Shown here: piece by piece, positions 35,972 through 44,249 of the stretch
How the letters are laid out: each line of letters begins with the position of its first letter
How positions within the stretch are numbered: the first letter of the stretch is position 1
Made by a program: the position numbers and the translations under genes
Assembly: GCF_009831575.1 (NCBI RefSeq)
Contig: NZ_WUUT01000001.1
Coordinates: 519,345-583,344, forward strand
Direction: 5' to 3'
DNA from: Halovenus carboxidivorans
GTDB lineage: Archaea; Halobacteriota; Halobacteria; Halobacteriales; Haloarculaceae
DNA: 64,000 bases
Notes under the pieces: model-generated
Database searches by the model: none
What the model saw: the letters and a program-made list of their open reading frames with translations, nothing else
What the model was told of the DNA's origin: nothing

Positions 35972-37390
35972 ATGCAGATTCACTGGCACCGCCGGGATCT
36001 CCGTCTCGCCGACAACCGGGGGCTCGACGCCGCGACGGCCGACGACGCCGTCGGGCTGTTCGTCTTCGATCCGACCGTCCTGACCCACGGCGCGTCCCCC
36101 CGAGTCGCGTTCATGCTCGACGCGCTCGAGTCGCTACGGGCGGCCTACCGCGACCGCGACAGCGATCTGTTGATCGCGCACGGGAATCCGACCGAACTCG
36201 TCCCCGGTATCGCCGCGGCGCTCGACGCCGACGGCGTAACGTGGTGTACCGACTACACCGGCCTGGCCCGTCGTCGCGACGCGGCCGTCCGGCAGGCGCT
36301 GGACGACGCGGGCATCGAACGGACGGCCGTCCAGGACGCGGTCCATCACGAACCCGGCGAGATCACGACCAACGACGGCGATCCCTACAAGGTGTTCACT
36401 TACTTCTCGAAGAAGTGGCACGACCGGGAGAAACTCGATCCGCTGGAGCCGCCGACCGCCGACGATCTCGCCGCCGTCGAGTCGGGAGAAGTCGAGCGCA
36501 CCCGTGCGAACATCCCCACACTCGACGAACTCGGCTTCGAGGAGCCGGACGCGGATCTGCCGGAGGCGAGCACGGAGGCCGCCCGCGAGCGACTCCGGGA
36601 GTTCTGCGCGGAGGATATCTACCGCTACGACGAGCGCCGCGACTACCCCGCCGACCGCTGTACCTCACGCCTCTCCGTCCACCTGAAGTACGGTACGATC
36701 GGCGTTCGAGAGGTCTACGACGCGACCGACCGCGCTCGCGCCGACGGCGACTCCGAGAGCGAGCGCGAGTCTGTCTTCGAGTTCCAGGACCAACTCGCCT
36801 GGCGGGAGTTCTACACGCAGGTTCTGTGGGACAGACCCGACGCCGTGACGGAGAACTACAAGTCCTACGAGCACGAGATCGAGTGGCGCGAGGACCCGGA
36901 GGCGTTAGAGGCCTGGAAGCGCGGCGAGACGGGCTATCCCATCGTCGACGCCGGGATGCGCCAGCTCCGGGAGGAGGCGTACATGCACAACCGCGTGCGG
37001 ATGATCGTCGCCTCGTTTCTGACGAAGGATCTGCTCATCGACTGGCGGGAGGGGTACGACTGGTTCCGCGAGCAGTTGGTCGATCACGACACCGCGAACG
37101 ACAACGGCGGCTGGCAGTGGGCGGCCTCGACCGGCACCGACGCACAGCCGTATTTCCGGGTGTTCAACCCGATGACACAGGGCGAGCGGTACGATCCGGA
37201 CGCCGAGTACATCAGGGAGTACGTCCCCGAACTCGAAGACGTGCCGGCGGAGACGATTCACTCCTGGCACGAACTCGACATCGGGACGCGGAAGATGCAC
37301 GCCAGCGAGTACCCGGCCCCCATCGTCGATCACAGCGAGCGTCGGGAGGAGGCGATTGCGATGTTCGAGAGAGCGCGTGGCGACGAGTGA
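35972..37390 (+). CDS. phr: Deoxyribodipyrimidine photolyase (CPD class I)
   Basis: A 472-residue flavoprotein that uses blue light to repair cyclobutane pyrimidine dimers. It starts IHWHRRDLRLADNRGL, carries the antenna-domain Rossmann fold, and has the FAD pocket in TSRLSVHLKYGTIGVRE, FQDQLAWREFYTQVLW, GYPIVDAGMRQLREE and YMHNRVRMIVASFLTKDLLIDW. The WQWAASTGTDAQPYFRVFNP segment completes it. DNA repair rather than signalling is likely for a haloarchaeon in strong sunlight. The start at 35972 is the only one giving a normal N-terminus. Confidence 0.95.
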   Translation: MQIHWHRRDLRLADNRGLDAATADDAVGLFVFDPTVLTHGASPRVAFMLDALESLRAAYRDRDSDLLIAHGNPTELVPGIAAALDADGVTWCTDYTGLARRRDAAVRQALDDAGIERTAVQDAVHHEPGEITTNDGDPYKVFTYFSKKWHDREKLDPLEPPTADDLAAVESGEVERTRANIPTLDELGFEEPDADLPEASTEAARERLREFCAEDIYRYDERRDYPADRCTSRLSVHLKYGTIGVREVYDATDRARADGDSESERESVFEFQDQLAWREFYTQVLWDRPDAVTENYKSYEHEIEWREDPEALEAWKRGETGYPIVDAGMRQLREEAYMHNRVRMIVASFLTKDLLIDWREGYDWFREQLVDHDTANDNGGWQWAASTGTDAQPYFRVFNPMTQGERYDPDAEYIREYVPELEDVPAETIHSWHELDIGTRKMHASEYPAPIVDHSERREEAIAMFERARGDE

Positions 37391-37392
37391 CG

Positions 37393-37465
37393 CGAGATCC
37401 GAGCGCAGCGAGGATCTCGGTTCGCACGAACGGGGAGCGTAGCGACCCGTGAGTGAGCGAAGCGA
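37393..37465. repeat. Cluster of three GAGCGNAGCGA elements, two in hairpin loops
   Basis: GAGCGCAGCGA (37401-37411) is the loop of a CGAGATCC/GGATCTCG stem (37393-37419). GAGCGTAGCGA (37435-37445) is exactly the loop of an ACGGG/CCCGT stem (37430-37450). GAGCGAAGCGA (37455-37465) has no clear stem. The group lies in the gap between the photolyase and superoxide dismutase genes. Confidence 0.6.
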
Positions 37466-37655
37466 AGGAGTCGGCTCTCGACCCTCGGCTCGCGGGCGAA
37501 AAGAGCCACGTACGGGTCCGCTGGACCCACGGTGGGGGTTACGCGGCCAAATCCCACGACGGCGGGTGATCCGCTCTTCGGACGGACGCTAAATCACCGG
37601 CTCGGGAACCTTTTTGACACTGCCAGCCGACATATGAAAACAGAGGGATCAAACT

Positions 37656-38267
37656 ATGCCAGAACATTCAGACCCAGCACTGCCGGAACTTCCGTACGAC
37701 TACGACGCGCTCGAACCGCACATCTCCGAACAGGTGGTGACGTGGCATCACGACACCCACCATCAGGGATACGTCAACGGCCTCGCGAGCGCCGAAGAGA
37801 CACTCGCCGAGAACCGCGAGAGCGGTGAGTTCGGCTCCTCGGCCGGAGCACTCGGCAACGTGACCCACAACGGAAGCGGTCACTACCTCCACACGCTGTT
37901 CTGGGAGAACATGCACCCGGACGGCGGCGGCGAACCCGAGGGCGAACTCGCTGACCGCATCGAGGAGGACTTCGGTTCCTACGAAGGCTGGAAAGGCGAG
38001 TTCAAGGCCGCCGCATCCGCCGCAGGCGGGTGGGCGCTTTTGGTCTACGACCCGGTTGCGAAACAACTTCGCAACGTCGCGGTCGACAAACACGACCAGG
38101 GCGCGCTCTGGGGCTCACACCCGATCCTCGCCTGTGACGTGTGGGAGCACTCCTACTACTACGACTACGGCCCGGACCGCGGCGAGTTCATCGACGGCTT
38201 CTTCGAGGTCCTCAACTGGGACAAGGTCGCAGACGAGTACGATACTGTCGTCGAACTGTTCGAGTAG
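37656..38267 (+). CDS. sod: Superoxide dismutase, Mn/Fe type
   Basis: A 203-residue enzyme that detoxifies superoxide. The metal ligands are in the N-terminal WHHDTHHQGYVNGL region (His), in the GHYLHTLFW segment (His) and in CDVWEHSYYYDYGPDR (Asp and His). The sequence is that of haloarchaeal Mn-dependent SOD. The gene is single; a leader of about 30 nt precedes the ATG at 37656. Neighbouring photolyase fits a shared light and oxidative-stress theme but is not in the same operon. Confidence 0.96.
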   Translation: MPEHSDPALPELPYDYDALEPHISEQVVTWHHDTHHQGYVNGLASAEETLAENRESGEFGSSAGALGNVTHNGSGHYLHTLFWENMHPDGGGEPEGELADRIEEDFGSYEGWKGEFKAAASAAGGWALLVYDPVAKQLRNVAVDKHDQGALWGSHPILACDVWEHSYYYDYGPDRGEFIDGFFEVLNWDKVADEYDTVVELFE

Positions 38268-38349
38268 AGTCGTCGCCGAGCACTCGGGCGCGCAACCATC
38301 GCCATTTTTTCGAGCACGACCGGACAGCACCGGCTCCGTGCACCGAGCG

Positions 38350-39042
38350 CTACCAGGGTTTCAGTGACTTGTCCCGCCAGAACTCCCCGCTCGGGGCGTC
38401 CGGCCGGAACCGCGCGAGCCAGACGGGCGTTTCGGCCCCCTTCTCCGGCGTGCGCGGTGCCGACCCCTCGGTCATGTCGGTCTGGACGTAGCCCGGACAG
38501 ACCGAGTTGGCGATCACCTCCTCGTACTCGCCGTCGAGATACTTCGTCAGCCCGTTCAGGCCTGTTTTCGAGATCCGATAGGCCGGCATCCCCCCGGTCT
38601 GTGTGTCCGTGAGTTTCCCCAGTCCCGAGGAGACGTTGACGACGCGCCCGCCGGGGCGATCCAACAGCAGATCGAGCGCCCCTCTGGTCAGATGAATCGG
38701 GCCGTGGAGGTTCGTCTCCAGAGTCTGTTCGATGGTTTCGGCCGGCATCTCGGCGAGGGACTCCCGGCTGTCCATGATGCCAGCGTTGTTGACCAGTACG
38801 TCGAGTCGGCCGGCTTCGTCCTCGATGCGGTCGATAGCGGCCCTGCGCTGGGCACCGACGGTCACGTCCAGTTCGACGGGCCGCCGGTCGTCGTCGGTGA
38901 TGTCGTCGGTGTCACGCGCCCCGGCGTAGACGATTGCGCCGTGGTCGACGAGTCCGTCGGCGATTCGTCTTCCGATTCCGCGGGTCGCCCCGGTCACAAG
39001 CGCTACCTGCCCCTCCAGGTGCTCGTACAGCGGCACGTCCAT
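38350..39042 (-). CDS. Short-chain dehydrogenase/reductase
   Basis: A 230-residue SDR. It has the TGATRGIGRRIADGL cofactor motif, NNAGIMDS, VSSG and the catalytic Tyr-x3-Lys in AYRISKTGLNGLTKYL. It probably uses NAD(P)H on a carbonyl substrate that cannot be named. The start at 39042 (MDVPLYEHLEG) was chosen because a short alternative N-terminus has no homology. It ends facing the superoxide dismutase gene. Confidence 0.92.
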   Translation of the reverse strand: MDVPLYEHLEGQVALVTGATRGIGRRIADGLVDHGAIVYAGARDTDDITDDDRRPVELDVTVGAQRRAAIDRIEDEAGRLDVLVNNAGIMDSRESLAEMPAETIEQTLETNLHGPIHLTRGALDLLLDRPGGRVVNVSSGLGKLTDTQTGGMPAYRISKTGLNGLTKYLDGEYEEVIANSVCPGYVQTDMTEGSAPRTPEKGAETPVWLARFRPDAPSGEFWRDKSLKPW

Positions 39043-39111
39043 ATCCGAGCGAGGGCCAGCGCACCCAAAAACCACCCGCCGCGGGTGATATCCGCCGTGT
39101 TCGAGGCTCGA

Positions 39112-39282
39112 TCAACGCGCGTCGACCGGATACTCCCGATCGGCAATCGCCTCGAGTACCTGTGCTCTCTCCGCGTCAGTGAGTCGTTGCCACGAGGTGA
39201 TCTCCGCTACCGTCCGCCCGCATCCGACACAGATGTCGCCGTCGAGCGCGCAGACATCGACACACGGTGACTCGACTCCCAT
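39112..39282 (-). CDS. DUF1289-like small Cys-rich protein, 56 aa
   Basis: A 56-residue protein: CVDVCALDGD, CVGCGRTVAEITSW and LTDAER match the DUF1289 pattern (Cys-x3-Cys ... Cys-x2-Cys-x-Arg-Thr ... Glu-Ile ... Trp ... Glu-Arg). Known members are small, possibly Fe-S binding, proteins of unknown function. It lies 6 nt downstream of the VOC gene on the same strand and may be cotranscribed with it. It has not been interrupted, and every cysteine of the motif is present. Confidence 0.82.
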   Translation of the reverse strand: MGVESPCVDVCALDGDICVGCGRTVAEITSWQRLTDAERAQVLEAIADREYPVDAR

Positions 39283-39288
39283 CGATCG

Positions 39289-39660
39289 CTATTCGAGTGG
39301 CTCGATCAGTTCGACGACGTGGCCGTCCGGATCCTTGAGGAAGGCGGTTCGAGCGCCGGCAGCGGGCTGGTCGCTCGGCTCCTCGACGACGCCGTGGTCG
39401 TCGATCTCCTCGAAGGCCGCGTCGACGTCTTCGACGTGGACTGCGAAGTGGTCCCACGCCGTCCCCGCGTCGAACTCTTCGTTGCCCTCGGTGTCCGAAA
39501 GTTGGAGTTCGAAGCCGTTGTCGTCGGCGACGTAGACGTTTCGCGTTTCGCCGTCCTCGCTTGTGAACTCCCAGGAGTCCTCGAAGCCGAGGTTGTCCTT
39601 GTACCACTGTGCGAGTTCGTCGGCGTCCGAGACGTTCAGACAGACGTGAAGTGCGTCCAT
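39289..39660 (-). CDS. VOC (glyoxalase/bleomycin resistance) family protein
   Basis: A 123-residue metal-binding protein of the vicinal-oxygen-chelate fold. It starts MDALHVCLNVSDADELAQWYKDNLGF and has WDHFAVHVEDVDAAFEEI and FLKDPDGHVVELIEP; His5, His and Glu in the last motif are the usual ligands. Members include glyoxalases and dioxygenases; the substrate is not clear. The start at 39660 follows the family; the ORF upstream is a shadow. Confidence 0.9.
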   Translation of the reverse strand: MDALHVCLNVSDADELAQWYKDNLGFEDSWEFTSEDGETRNVYVADDNGFELQLSDTEGNEEFDAGTAWDHFAVHVEDVDAAFEEIDDHGVVEEPSDQPAAGARTAFLKDPDGHVVELIEPLE

Positions 39661-39703
39661 GCTACGGACTGTGTCGGCCCGGAAAATAAACACGTCGAAG
39701 CCG

Positions 39704-40873
39704 TCACTCCGCCGCCTGCGGGGTGAGTTCGTCGGGGGCCTGATCGACGCCAGTGAACTCGAACTGTGCACCGCCGTCGGCCGACTCCGTCACCGAGACC
39801 GTCCAGCCGTGGCCCTCCGCGATCTCCGAGACGATTGCGAGGCCGAGACCCGTCCCGTCCTCGTCGCTGCAGTAGCCCGGCTCGAAGATCGACTCCCGGT
39901 CGTCCGGGTCGATTCCCTCCCCGTCGTCGGCGACGAAAAAGCCGCCGTCGATCCGTCCGATCTCGATCGACACGTCGTCTCCGCCGTGTTCGACCGCGTT
40001 CCGAAAGAGGTTCTCGAACGCCCTGACGAGTCGCTTCTCGTCTGCCTGAATCACTAACTGCGTGTCGAGAGACAGCGACGCGTCGTCGGTGTCGACGTGT
40101 GACCACGCGTCCATCGCCGCGGTCTCGATGGGGACGGGTTCGGTCTCACCGATCCCGTGGCCGTCCCTGGCCAGCGTCAGCACGTCGGTGATGATCTGGC
40201 GCATCCGTTCGTGCGATTCCTGTGTCCGGGCGAGGTGGGTTTCGAGTTCCGAATCGTCGAGTTGCTCCTTGACGGCGTTCGTCCGGCCGATGGCAACGTC
40301 GAGCGGGTTCCTGAGGTCGTGAGAAATGAGGCTCGCGAACTGCTCTAACTGTTCGTTTTCGGCTTCGAGTTCGGCCCGGCGGTTCTGGTGTTCGGTCACG
40401 TCGTGAAGCACCACCACCCACTTCCGCGGCGGCCGCGGCTGGCGACCGATCGGGTACAACTGCACCCGATAGGTCCGCTTGCCCCCTTCGCTGTCGAGTT
40501 CGACGACCGTCTCGTCTTTCTCCTCGACCGCTGTCTGGATCTCCGGATGCGAGCCGAACACGTCCGCGGCCGCTTCGCCGCTGAGATCCTCGCCGAACAT
40601 CGCCCTGAACGGGACGTTTGCGAGAAGTACGTCGTCCTCGGGGTCGAGCACGGTGACCGGTTCGTCGAAGGCGTTGATCAGCCGCTCGGCGTCGACGGAT
40701 TCCGTCCCCGATTCCGTCCGAAGCAACCAGAGTCCGAGACCCGCACCGATGATAAGCAGTACCAGCAGAAACGCCGCTATGTAGTACGCGAGCGAAAATT
40801 CGCCGGGTGCGAGTTGCAGCACGGACGGCCGGCCCAGCCAACTCATTGCCAGATATTGGTGCCACAGACTCAT
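39704..40873 (-). CDS. Sensor histidine kinase, one membrane segment, PAS
   Basis: A 389-residue kinase. A membrane helix (residues about 27-51) is followed by a PAS domain (ERLINAFDEPVTVLDPEDDVLLAN), a HisKA domain with SHDLRNP (His185) and a HATPase domain (VRAFENLFRNAVEHGGDD, DDGEGID, GTGLGLAI). It is a membrane-anchored sensor with an unknown signal. It is divergent from the 88-residue gene at 40983. No response regulator gene is in the window. Confidence 0.93.
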   Translation of the reverse strand: MSLWHQYLAMSWLGRPSVLQLAPGEFSLAYYIAAFLLVLLIIGAGLGLWLLRTESGTESVDAERLINAFDEPVTVLDPEDDVLLANVPFRAMFGEDLSGEAAADVFGSHPEIQTAVEEKDETVVELDSEGGKRTYRVQLYPIGRQPRPPRKWVVVLHDVTEHQNRRAELEAENEQLEQFASLISHDLRNPLDVAIGRTNAVKEQLDDSELETHLARTQESHERMRQIITDVLTLARDGHGIGETEPVPIETAAMDAWSHVDTDDASLSLDTQLVIQADEKRLVRAFENLFRNAVEHGGDDVSIEIGRIDGGFFVADDGEGIDPDDRESIFEPGYCSDEDGTGLGLAIVSEIAEGHGWTVSVTESADGGAQFEFTGVDQAPDELTPQAAE

Positions 40874-40982
40874 ATATGTTCAGCAACTGGCCCAACACTG
40901 CCTTCTCTCGTACGTATAGCCGAGGCCCCGCGTAGCTCCCGCAACCGGAGTGTTTACCAGCGCCGTTGTATTACGGGTCGAT

Positions 40983-41249
40983 ATGCCGATTGCGAGAGAC
41001 TCAGCCGACGATCTGCGACCGCTTGCCTTCCGCGAACCGGACGAGGTTCTCGATCCCGACAAACTGTACACCGTCTACGAGATCGGTCGACTGTTGCAGG
41101 GGCTCGACCCCGACGAGGAACTCGATGTCGAGACCGAAAACGTCCTGCTCGACTGGGCGATTCCGTGGATGATGAACCACGCCGAGGAGTTCGTCTTCGC
41201 GGAGCCGACCGACGAGACGGAGCCCGGCTACTACGGACTCGCACGATGA
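40983..41249 (+). CDS. Hypothetical protein, 88 aa, coupled to P-loop protein
   Basis: An 88-residue soluble acidic protein (VLDPDKLYTVYEIGRLLQGLDPDEELDVETENVLLDW). No known domain is visible, but similar short proteins occur in haloarchaea. Its stop overlaps the start of the P-loop gene (ATGA at 41246-41249), so the two are produced together. A role as partner or regulator of that ATPase is likely (inference). Confidence 0.78.
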   Translation: MPIARDSADDLRPLAFREPDEVLDPDKLYTVYEIGRLLQGLDPDEELDVETENVLLDWAIPWMMNHAEEFVFAEPTDETEPGYYGLAR

Positions 41250-42055
41250 CGCTTCTGGTCGTCGGCTCGGAGCGCGTCGACGCCGGAAAGACGACGTTTT
41301 CGACCGGTCTCGTCGCCCGGACCCGGGCCGTGGGGTTCAAACCCCGGGCCGGCAACGATTACTGGTTTCACCACGACGACTACCGCAGCGCAATCGAGCG
41401 GGGGACGCTCCACGGAAAAGACGCCGCCCGGTTGGCGGCCGCCAGCCCCGGCAGTCTCGACCCGACAGATATCAACCCCGTCCATAGGCTCTGGCAGCCG
41501 ACACACGACGGCGGCGGACTGCTCGGCCAGGAGGGCCGGGAGTTCCTGATCGACCGGGCGGGCGAGCAGTACGTGTGCAACGGGTCGGCAGCCCTTCCCG
41601 AGTCCGCCCGCGAACACCTCCCGCTGTCTGATTCGGTCGTCGTCGAAGACGTTGGCGAGTTCAACCGGGTGATGGAACGTGCACACATTCCGGCCCTGGA
41701 GGCGCTTCGACGGACAATCGAGACGACCGACCGGGCTGTCGTCGAGTCCTACAGCGACATCGCCCGGCCGATCCGCGGGATCGAACCCGACGGCGTGGCC
41801 GTCGTCGAACCCCGGCGGGTCCGGATCTACGACGGCCCGCGGTTCGTCAAGGCCTGTTCTGTCGCCTCCGGGACGGAAGGCTCGTTCCACGGCCAACTCG
41901 AAGAGCGCGTCTCGTCGGTGACCGGGTTGGCCGATCCGGTCGAGACGGCCTCGCTGCCACCGCTCACCAGCGAACAGCGACGGGATCCCGACACCGTCGC
42001 GACCGAGTACGGCGACGCCTACGACGCCTTGCTCGCCGTGGCCGACGGCTGGTAG
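41246..42055 (+). CDS. P-loop ATPase-like protein, 269 aa
   Basis: A 269-residue protein with a BioD/cobyrinic-acid-synthase-like P-loop, GSERVDAGKTTFSTGL (residues 7-22). A second part has VVVEDVGEFNRV and DRAVVESYSDIARP, which may be the Walker B-like region. The family resembles dethiobiotin synthetase-type amidoligases, but the C-terminal half is unusual and I cannot name a substrate. It overlaps the 88-residue gene. The start at 41246 is set by that coupling. Confidence 0.8.
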   Translation: MTLLVVGSERVDAGKTTFSTGLVARTRAVGFKPRAGNDYWFHHDDYRSAIERGTLHGKDAARLAAASPGSLDPTDINPVHRLWQPTHDGGGLLGQEGREFLIDRAGEQYVCNGSAALPESAREHLPLSDSVVVEDVGEFNRVMERAHIPALEALRRTIETTDRAVVESYSDIARPIRGIEPDGVAVVEPRRVRIYDGPRFVKACSVASGTEGSFHGQLEERVSSVTGLADPVETASLPPLTSEQRRDPDTVATEYGDAYDALLAVADGW

Positions 42056-42105
42056 CTCTCCGACGGCAGTACGTTTTTTAACAGATCCGCCCCGCATTTA
42101 GGTGC

Positions 42106-42576
42106 ATGAATACAGTCGACCTTGACGACCTCGATCCGCAGTCGAACCCGATGAACAGCGACAGCGTCGCGGATGCGCTCGACGCGGCAGAGTTCGCGAT
42201 GAACTACTACGTACTCGAACCCGGGGAGGAGTTTACCGGCGGCCTGCACGCCCACCTCGATCAGGAGGAGGCGTTCGTCGTCCTCGAAGGCGAAGCGACG
42301 TTCGAGGTACAGGAGTCACCGACGGCCGACAGCGAGACGGTCACCGTCGGTGAAGAGGAGATGATTCGGTTCCCGGCGGGCGAGTACCAGCAGGGCCGCA
42401 ACGAGTCCGACGACGTAGTGCGTGCGCTCGCCCTCGGCGCGCCACAGGAGTCCAGTGACATCCGCGTCGCCGCCCCGTGTCAGGCCTGCGGCGACAGCGA
42501 CTACCTGGAGTTCGTCGCGACCGAGGCGGGCGCGATGGTGGAGTGTCCCGAGTGCGGCGAATCCTTCGAGGCGTAA
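42106..42576 (+). CDS. Cupin protein with C-terminal zinc ribbon
   Basis: A 156-residue protein. Residues 25-110 are a cupin barrel (EFTGGLHAHLDQEEAFVVLEGEATFEV and RFPAGEYQQGRN) with two His and one Glu for a metal. The C-terminus has CQACGDSDYLEF and CPECGESFEA, a four-Cys zinc ribbon. The combination recalls small haloarchaeal sugar- or nucleotide-binding cupins. The function is unknown. A TATA-like TTTTTTAA lies about 27 nt before the ATG at 42106. Confidence 0.88.
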   Translation: MNTVDLDDLDPQSNPMNSDSVADALDAAEFAMNYYVLEPGEEFTGGLHAHLDQEEAFVVLEGEATFEVQESPTADSETVTVGEEEMIRFPAGEYQQGRNESDDVVRALALGAPQESSDIRVAAPCQACGDSDYLEFVATEAGAMVECPECGESFEA

Positions 42577-42577
42577 C

Positions 42578-43156
42578 TCAGCGCATCTGGGCGGCCTGGT
42601 AGGCGAGTTCGATATCCTGAATCGGATTCGTCGTCACGCTCGGGCCGTGGCCGGTGTGCATCTCCGAGCAGTTCTCGCCGACGGCTTCGAGCAGTTTCTC
42701 GATGCTCTCGATCAGTAGCTCACGGTCCCCTTCGTCGAGATCCGTCCGACCGAAGCCGCCGTTGGCGAAGACCAGATCCCCGGCGAAGAGCACGCCCGAG
42801 GCCGGTGCGTACAGGCAGACGTGGTCGTTTTTGTGTCCCGGCGTGTGGAGTGCCTCGTAGCTGTGGTCGCCGATGTCGACCTGATCGCCGTCCTCGATTT
42901 CGTGGTCGACACCCGGCTGTTCGGGGTCGAAGCCCCACACGTCGACGCCGAAGGCCTCGGTCACGTCGTCGAGATTTCCGACGTGGTCGGGGTGAGTGTG
43001 TGTCAGCACGACGGCGTCGACGTCGTCGACGTACTGCGTTGCTTCGCCGACCACGTCGAACTCCATCCCGACGTCTACCAGCACCGTGCGGTCGCCGTCG
43101 ACCAGGAAGACGTTGCTCGTCATCCCGGCCTGTCCCGTCGCGAGATTCTGAATCAT
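42578..43156 (-). CDS. MBL-fold hydrolase (glyoxalase II-like)
   Basis: A 192-residue metallo-hydrolase with the full HxHxDH motif (VVLTHTHPDHVGNL). GHKNDHVCLY and FAGDLVFANGGFGRTDL follow. It resembles glyoxalase II and other thioester hydrolases. The start at 43156 (MIQNLATGQAG) is the only reasonable one. It faces the cupin gene with one nucleotide between the stops. Confidence 0.93.
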   Translation of the reverse strand: MIQNLATGQAGMTSNVFLVDGDRTVLVDVGMEFDVVGEATQYVDDVDAVVLTHTHPDHVGNLDDVTEAFGVDVWGFDPEQPGVDHEIEDGDQVDIGDHSYEALHTPGHKNDHVCLYAPASGVLFAGDLVFANGGFGRTDLDEGDRELLIESIEKLLEAVGENCSEMHTGHGPSVTTNPIQDIELAYQAAQMR

Positions 43157-43222
43157 ACCTCCGGGTAGGAGCGGCGATGGCTTGGATATACCGGTCGACG
43201 CCGCTCGCAGTCACGACTCCGC

Positions 43223-43633
43223 TCAACCGCCCTCACTGAGCGCACCGCTGGCCGAGCGGCGCTCGCCGGAGTCGGTGTACCACAGCGCCCACGCCACGAG
43301 CACCCCCTGCAGCGGTAGCCGGCCCCACCGGACGAGTTCGCTCCCCACGACACCGCTGACGGCCATGTAGATGTTCGCGGGATAGATCGCGACCAGCAGC
43401 GCGACCGTCGCCAGCGCCGCGTAGTGTCGCGTCTGCGGGATCACCACCCCGACGCCGACGACGATCTCCGCGACTCCGGAGAGGTACACCAGCGCCAGCG
43501 GCGCCGGGAGCATCGGCGGCATGATCTGGAGGTAAAAGTCGGGGTTGACGAAGTGCAACACCCCAGCGACGACGTAGAAGACTCCCATCACGTAACACAG
43601 CGGTCGCTTGAGCCGGGCCAGCAGGGTACGCAT
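43223..43633 (-). CDS. DoxX-like membrane protein
   Basis: A 136-residue protein with four membrane helices (YVMGVFYVVAGVLHFVNPDFY, LVYLSGVAEIVVGVGVVIP, AALATVALLVAIYPANIYMA and LPLQGVLVAWALWY). The pattern is that of the DoxX/SURF4-like family, with a FVNPDFYLQIMPP motif. Its function is uncertain; some members help thiol metabolism or quinone-linked oxidation. It lies downstream of nuoI on the same strand but is separated by 108 nt and a hairpin. Confidence 0.88.
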   Translation of the reverse strand: MRTLLARLKRPLCYVMGVFYVVAGVLHFVNPDFYLQIMPPMLPAPLALVYLSGVAEIVVGVGVVIPQTRHYAALATVALLVAIYPANIYMAVSGVVGSELVRWGRLPLQGVLVAWALWYTDSGERRSASGALSEGG

Positions 43634-43708
43634 TGACGGGAGTAGTCACTGCTCGGGTAAAATCCGACCGGTCACCGATCCTCCGCGGAGCGAAAACACC
43701 GACAACCC

Positions 43709-43723
43709 GCGAACGCGGTTCGC
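43709..43723 (-). terminator. Hairpin after nuoI
   Basis: GCGAAC-GCG-GTTCGC, a 6-bp stem with a 3-nt loop, starts 19 nt downstream of the nuoI stop in transcription direction. A T-rich stretch (TTGTCGGTGTTTT) follows. It separates the nuo genes from the DoxX gene and supports the reading that the operon ends here. Confidence 0.5.
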
Positions 43724-43741
43724 CTTTGACGATTGCCCCGG

Positions 43742-44203
43742 CTACTGATAGTCGAGTTCGCCCTCGCCCTCGCCGACCCACGCCTCCCGGTCCGGTTCCC
43801 GGGTCTGGACGGGATCGATATCGTTGTACCACGGGACGTTTTTCAGCTCTTCTTTGTTCAATGCGAACTCGTCTTTCGTGTCGGCGACGAACTCGAAATT
43901 CTGGGTGAGAACGATGGCCTCGACGGGGCAGACCTCCTCACAGAGCCGGCAGTAGATACACTGGCCGATGTGGAGGTTGTACTGCTCGCCGTTGCGCTTG
44001 TCGTCCATCACGATCTGGATCGTGTCGTTCGGACAGACGTTCTCACACTGGCGACACCAGATACAGCGCTCCTGGCTGAACTTGTGCACGCCGCGGAACC
44101 GCGGCGACACCTCCGGTTCGTCGTCCGGATAGGCGACGGTGAACGTCTCTCCGTCCAGGGCGTGTTTCATCGTCGTCGCCATTCCCTTGAGGACCCCGAT
44201 CAT
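43742..44203 (-). CDS. nuoI: NADH-quinone oxidoreductase subunit I
   Basis: A 153-residue iron-sulfur subunit of complex I. Two [4Fe-4S] motifs (CIWCRQCENVCP and CIYCRLCEEVCP) hold clusters N6a and N6b. It sits in the hydrophilic arm. I chose the ATG at 44203 (MIGVLKGMA), 46 nt after the nuoH stop. The haloarchaeal complex I lacks NuoEFG and uses another electron donor in place of NADH; this is common knowledge, and no NuoEFG gene is present here. Confidence 0.96.
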   Translation of the reverse strand: MIGVLKGMATTMKHALDGETFTVAYPDDEPEVSPRFRGVHKFSQERCIWCRQCENVCPNDTIQIVMDDKRNGEQYNLHIGQCIYCRLCEEVCPVEAIVLTQNFEFVADTKDEFALNKEELKNVPWYNDIDPVQTREPDREAWVGEGEGELDYQ

Positions 44204-44249
44204 GGCTCGATACCTCCGTGTACGGACTCGGTGGTTGAATAGCTCACGT

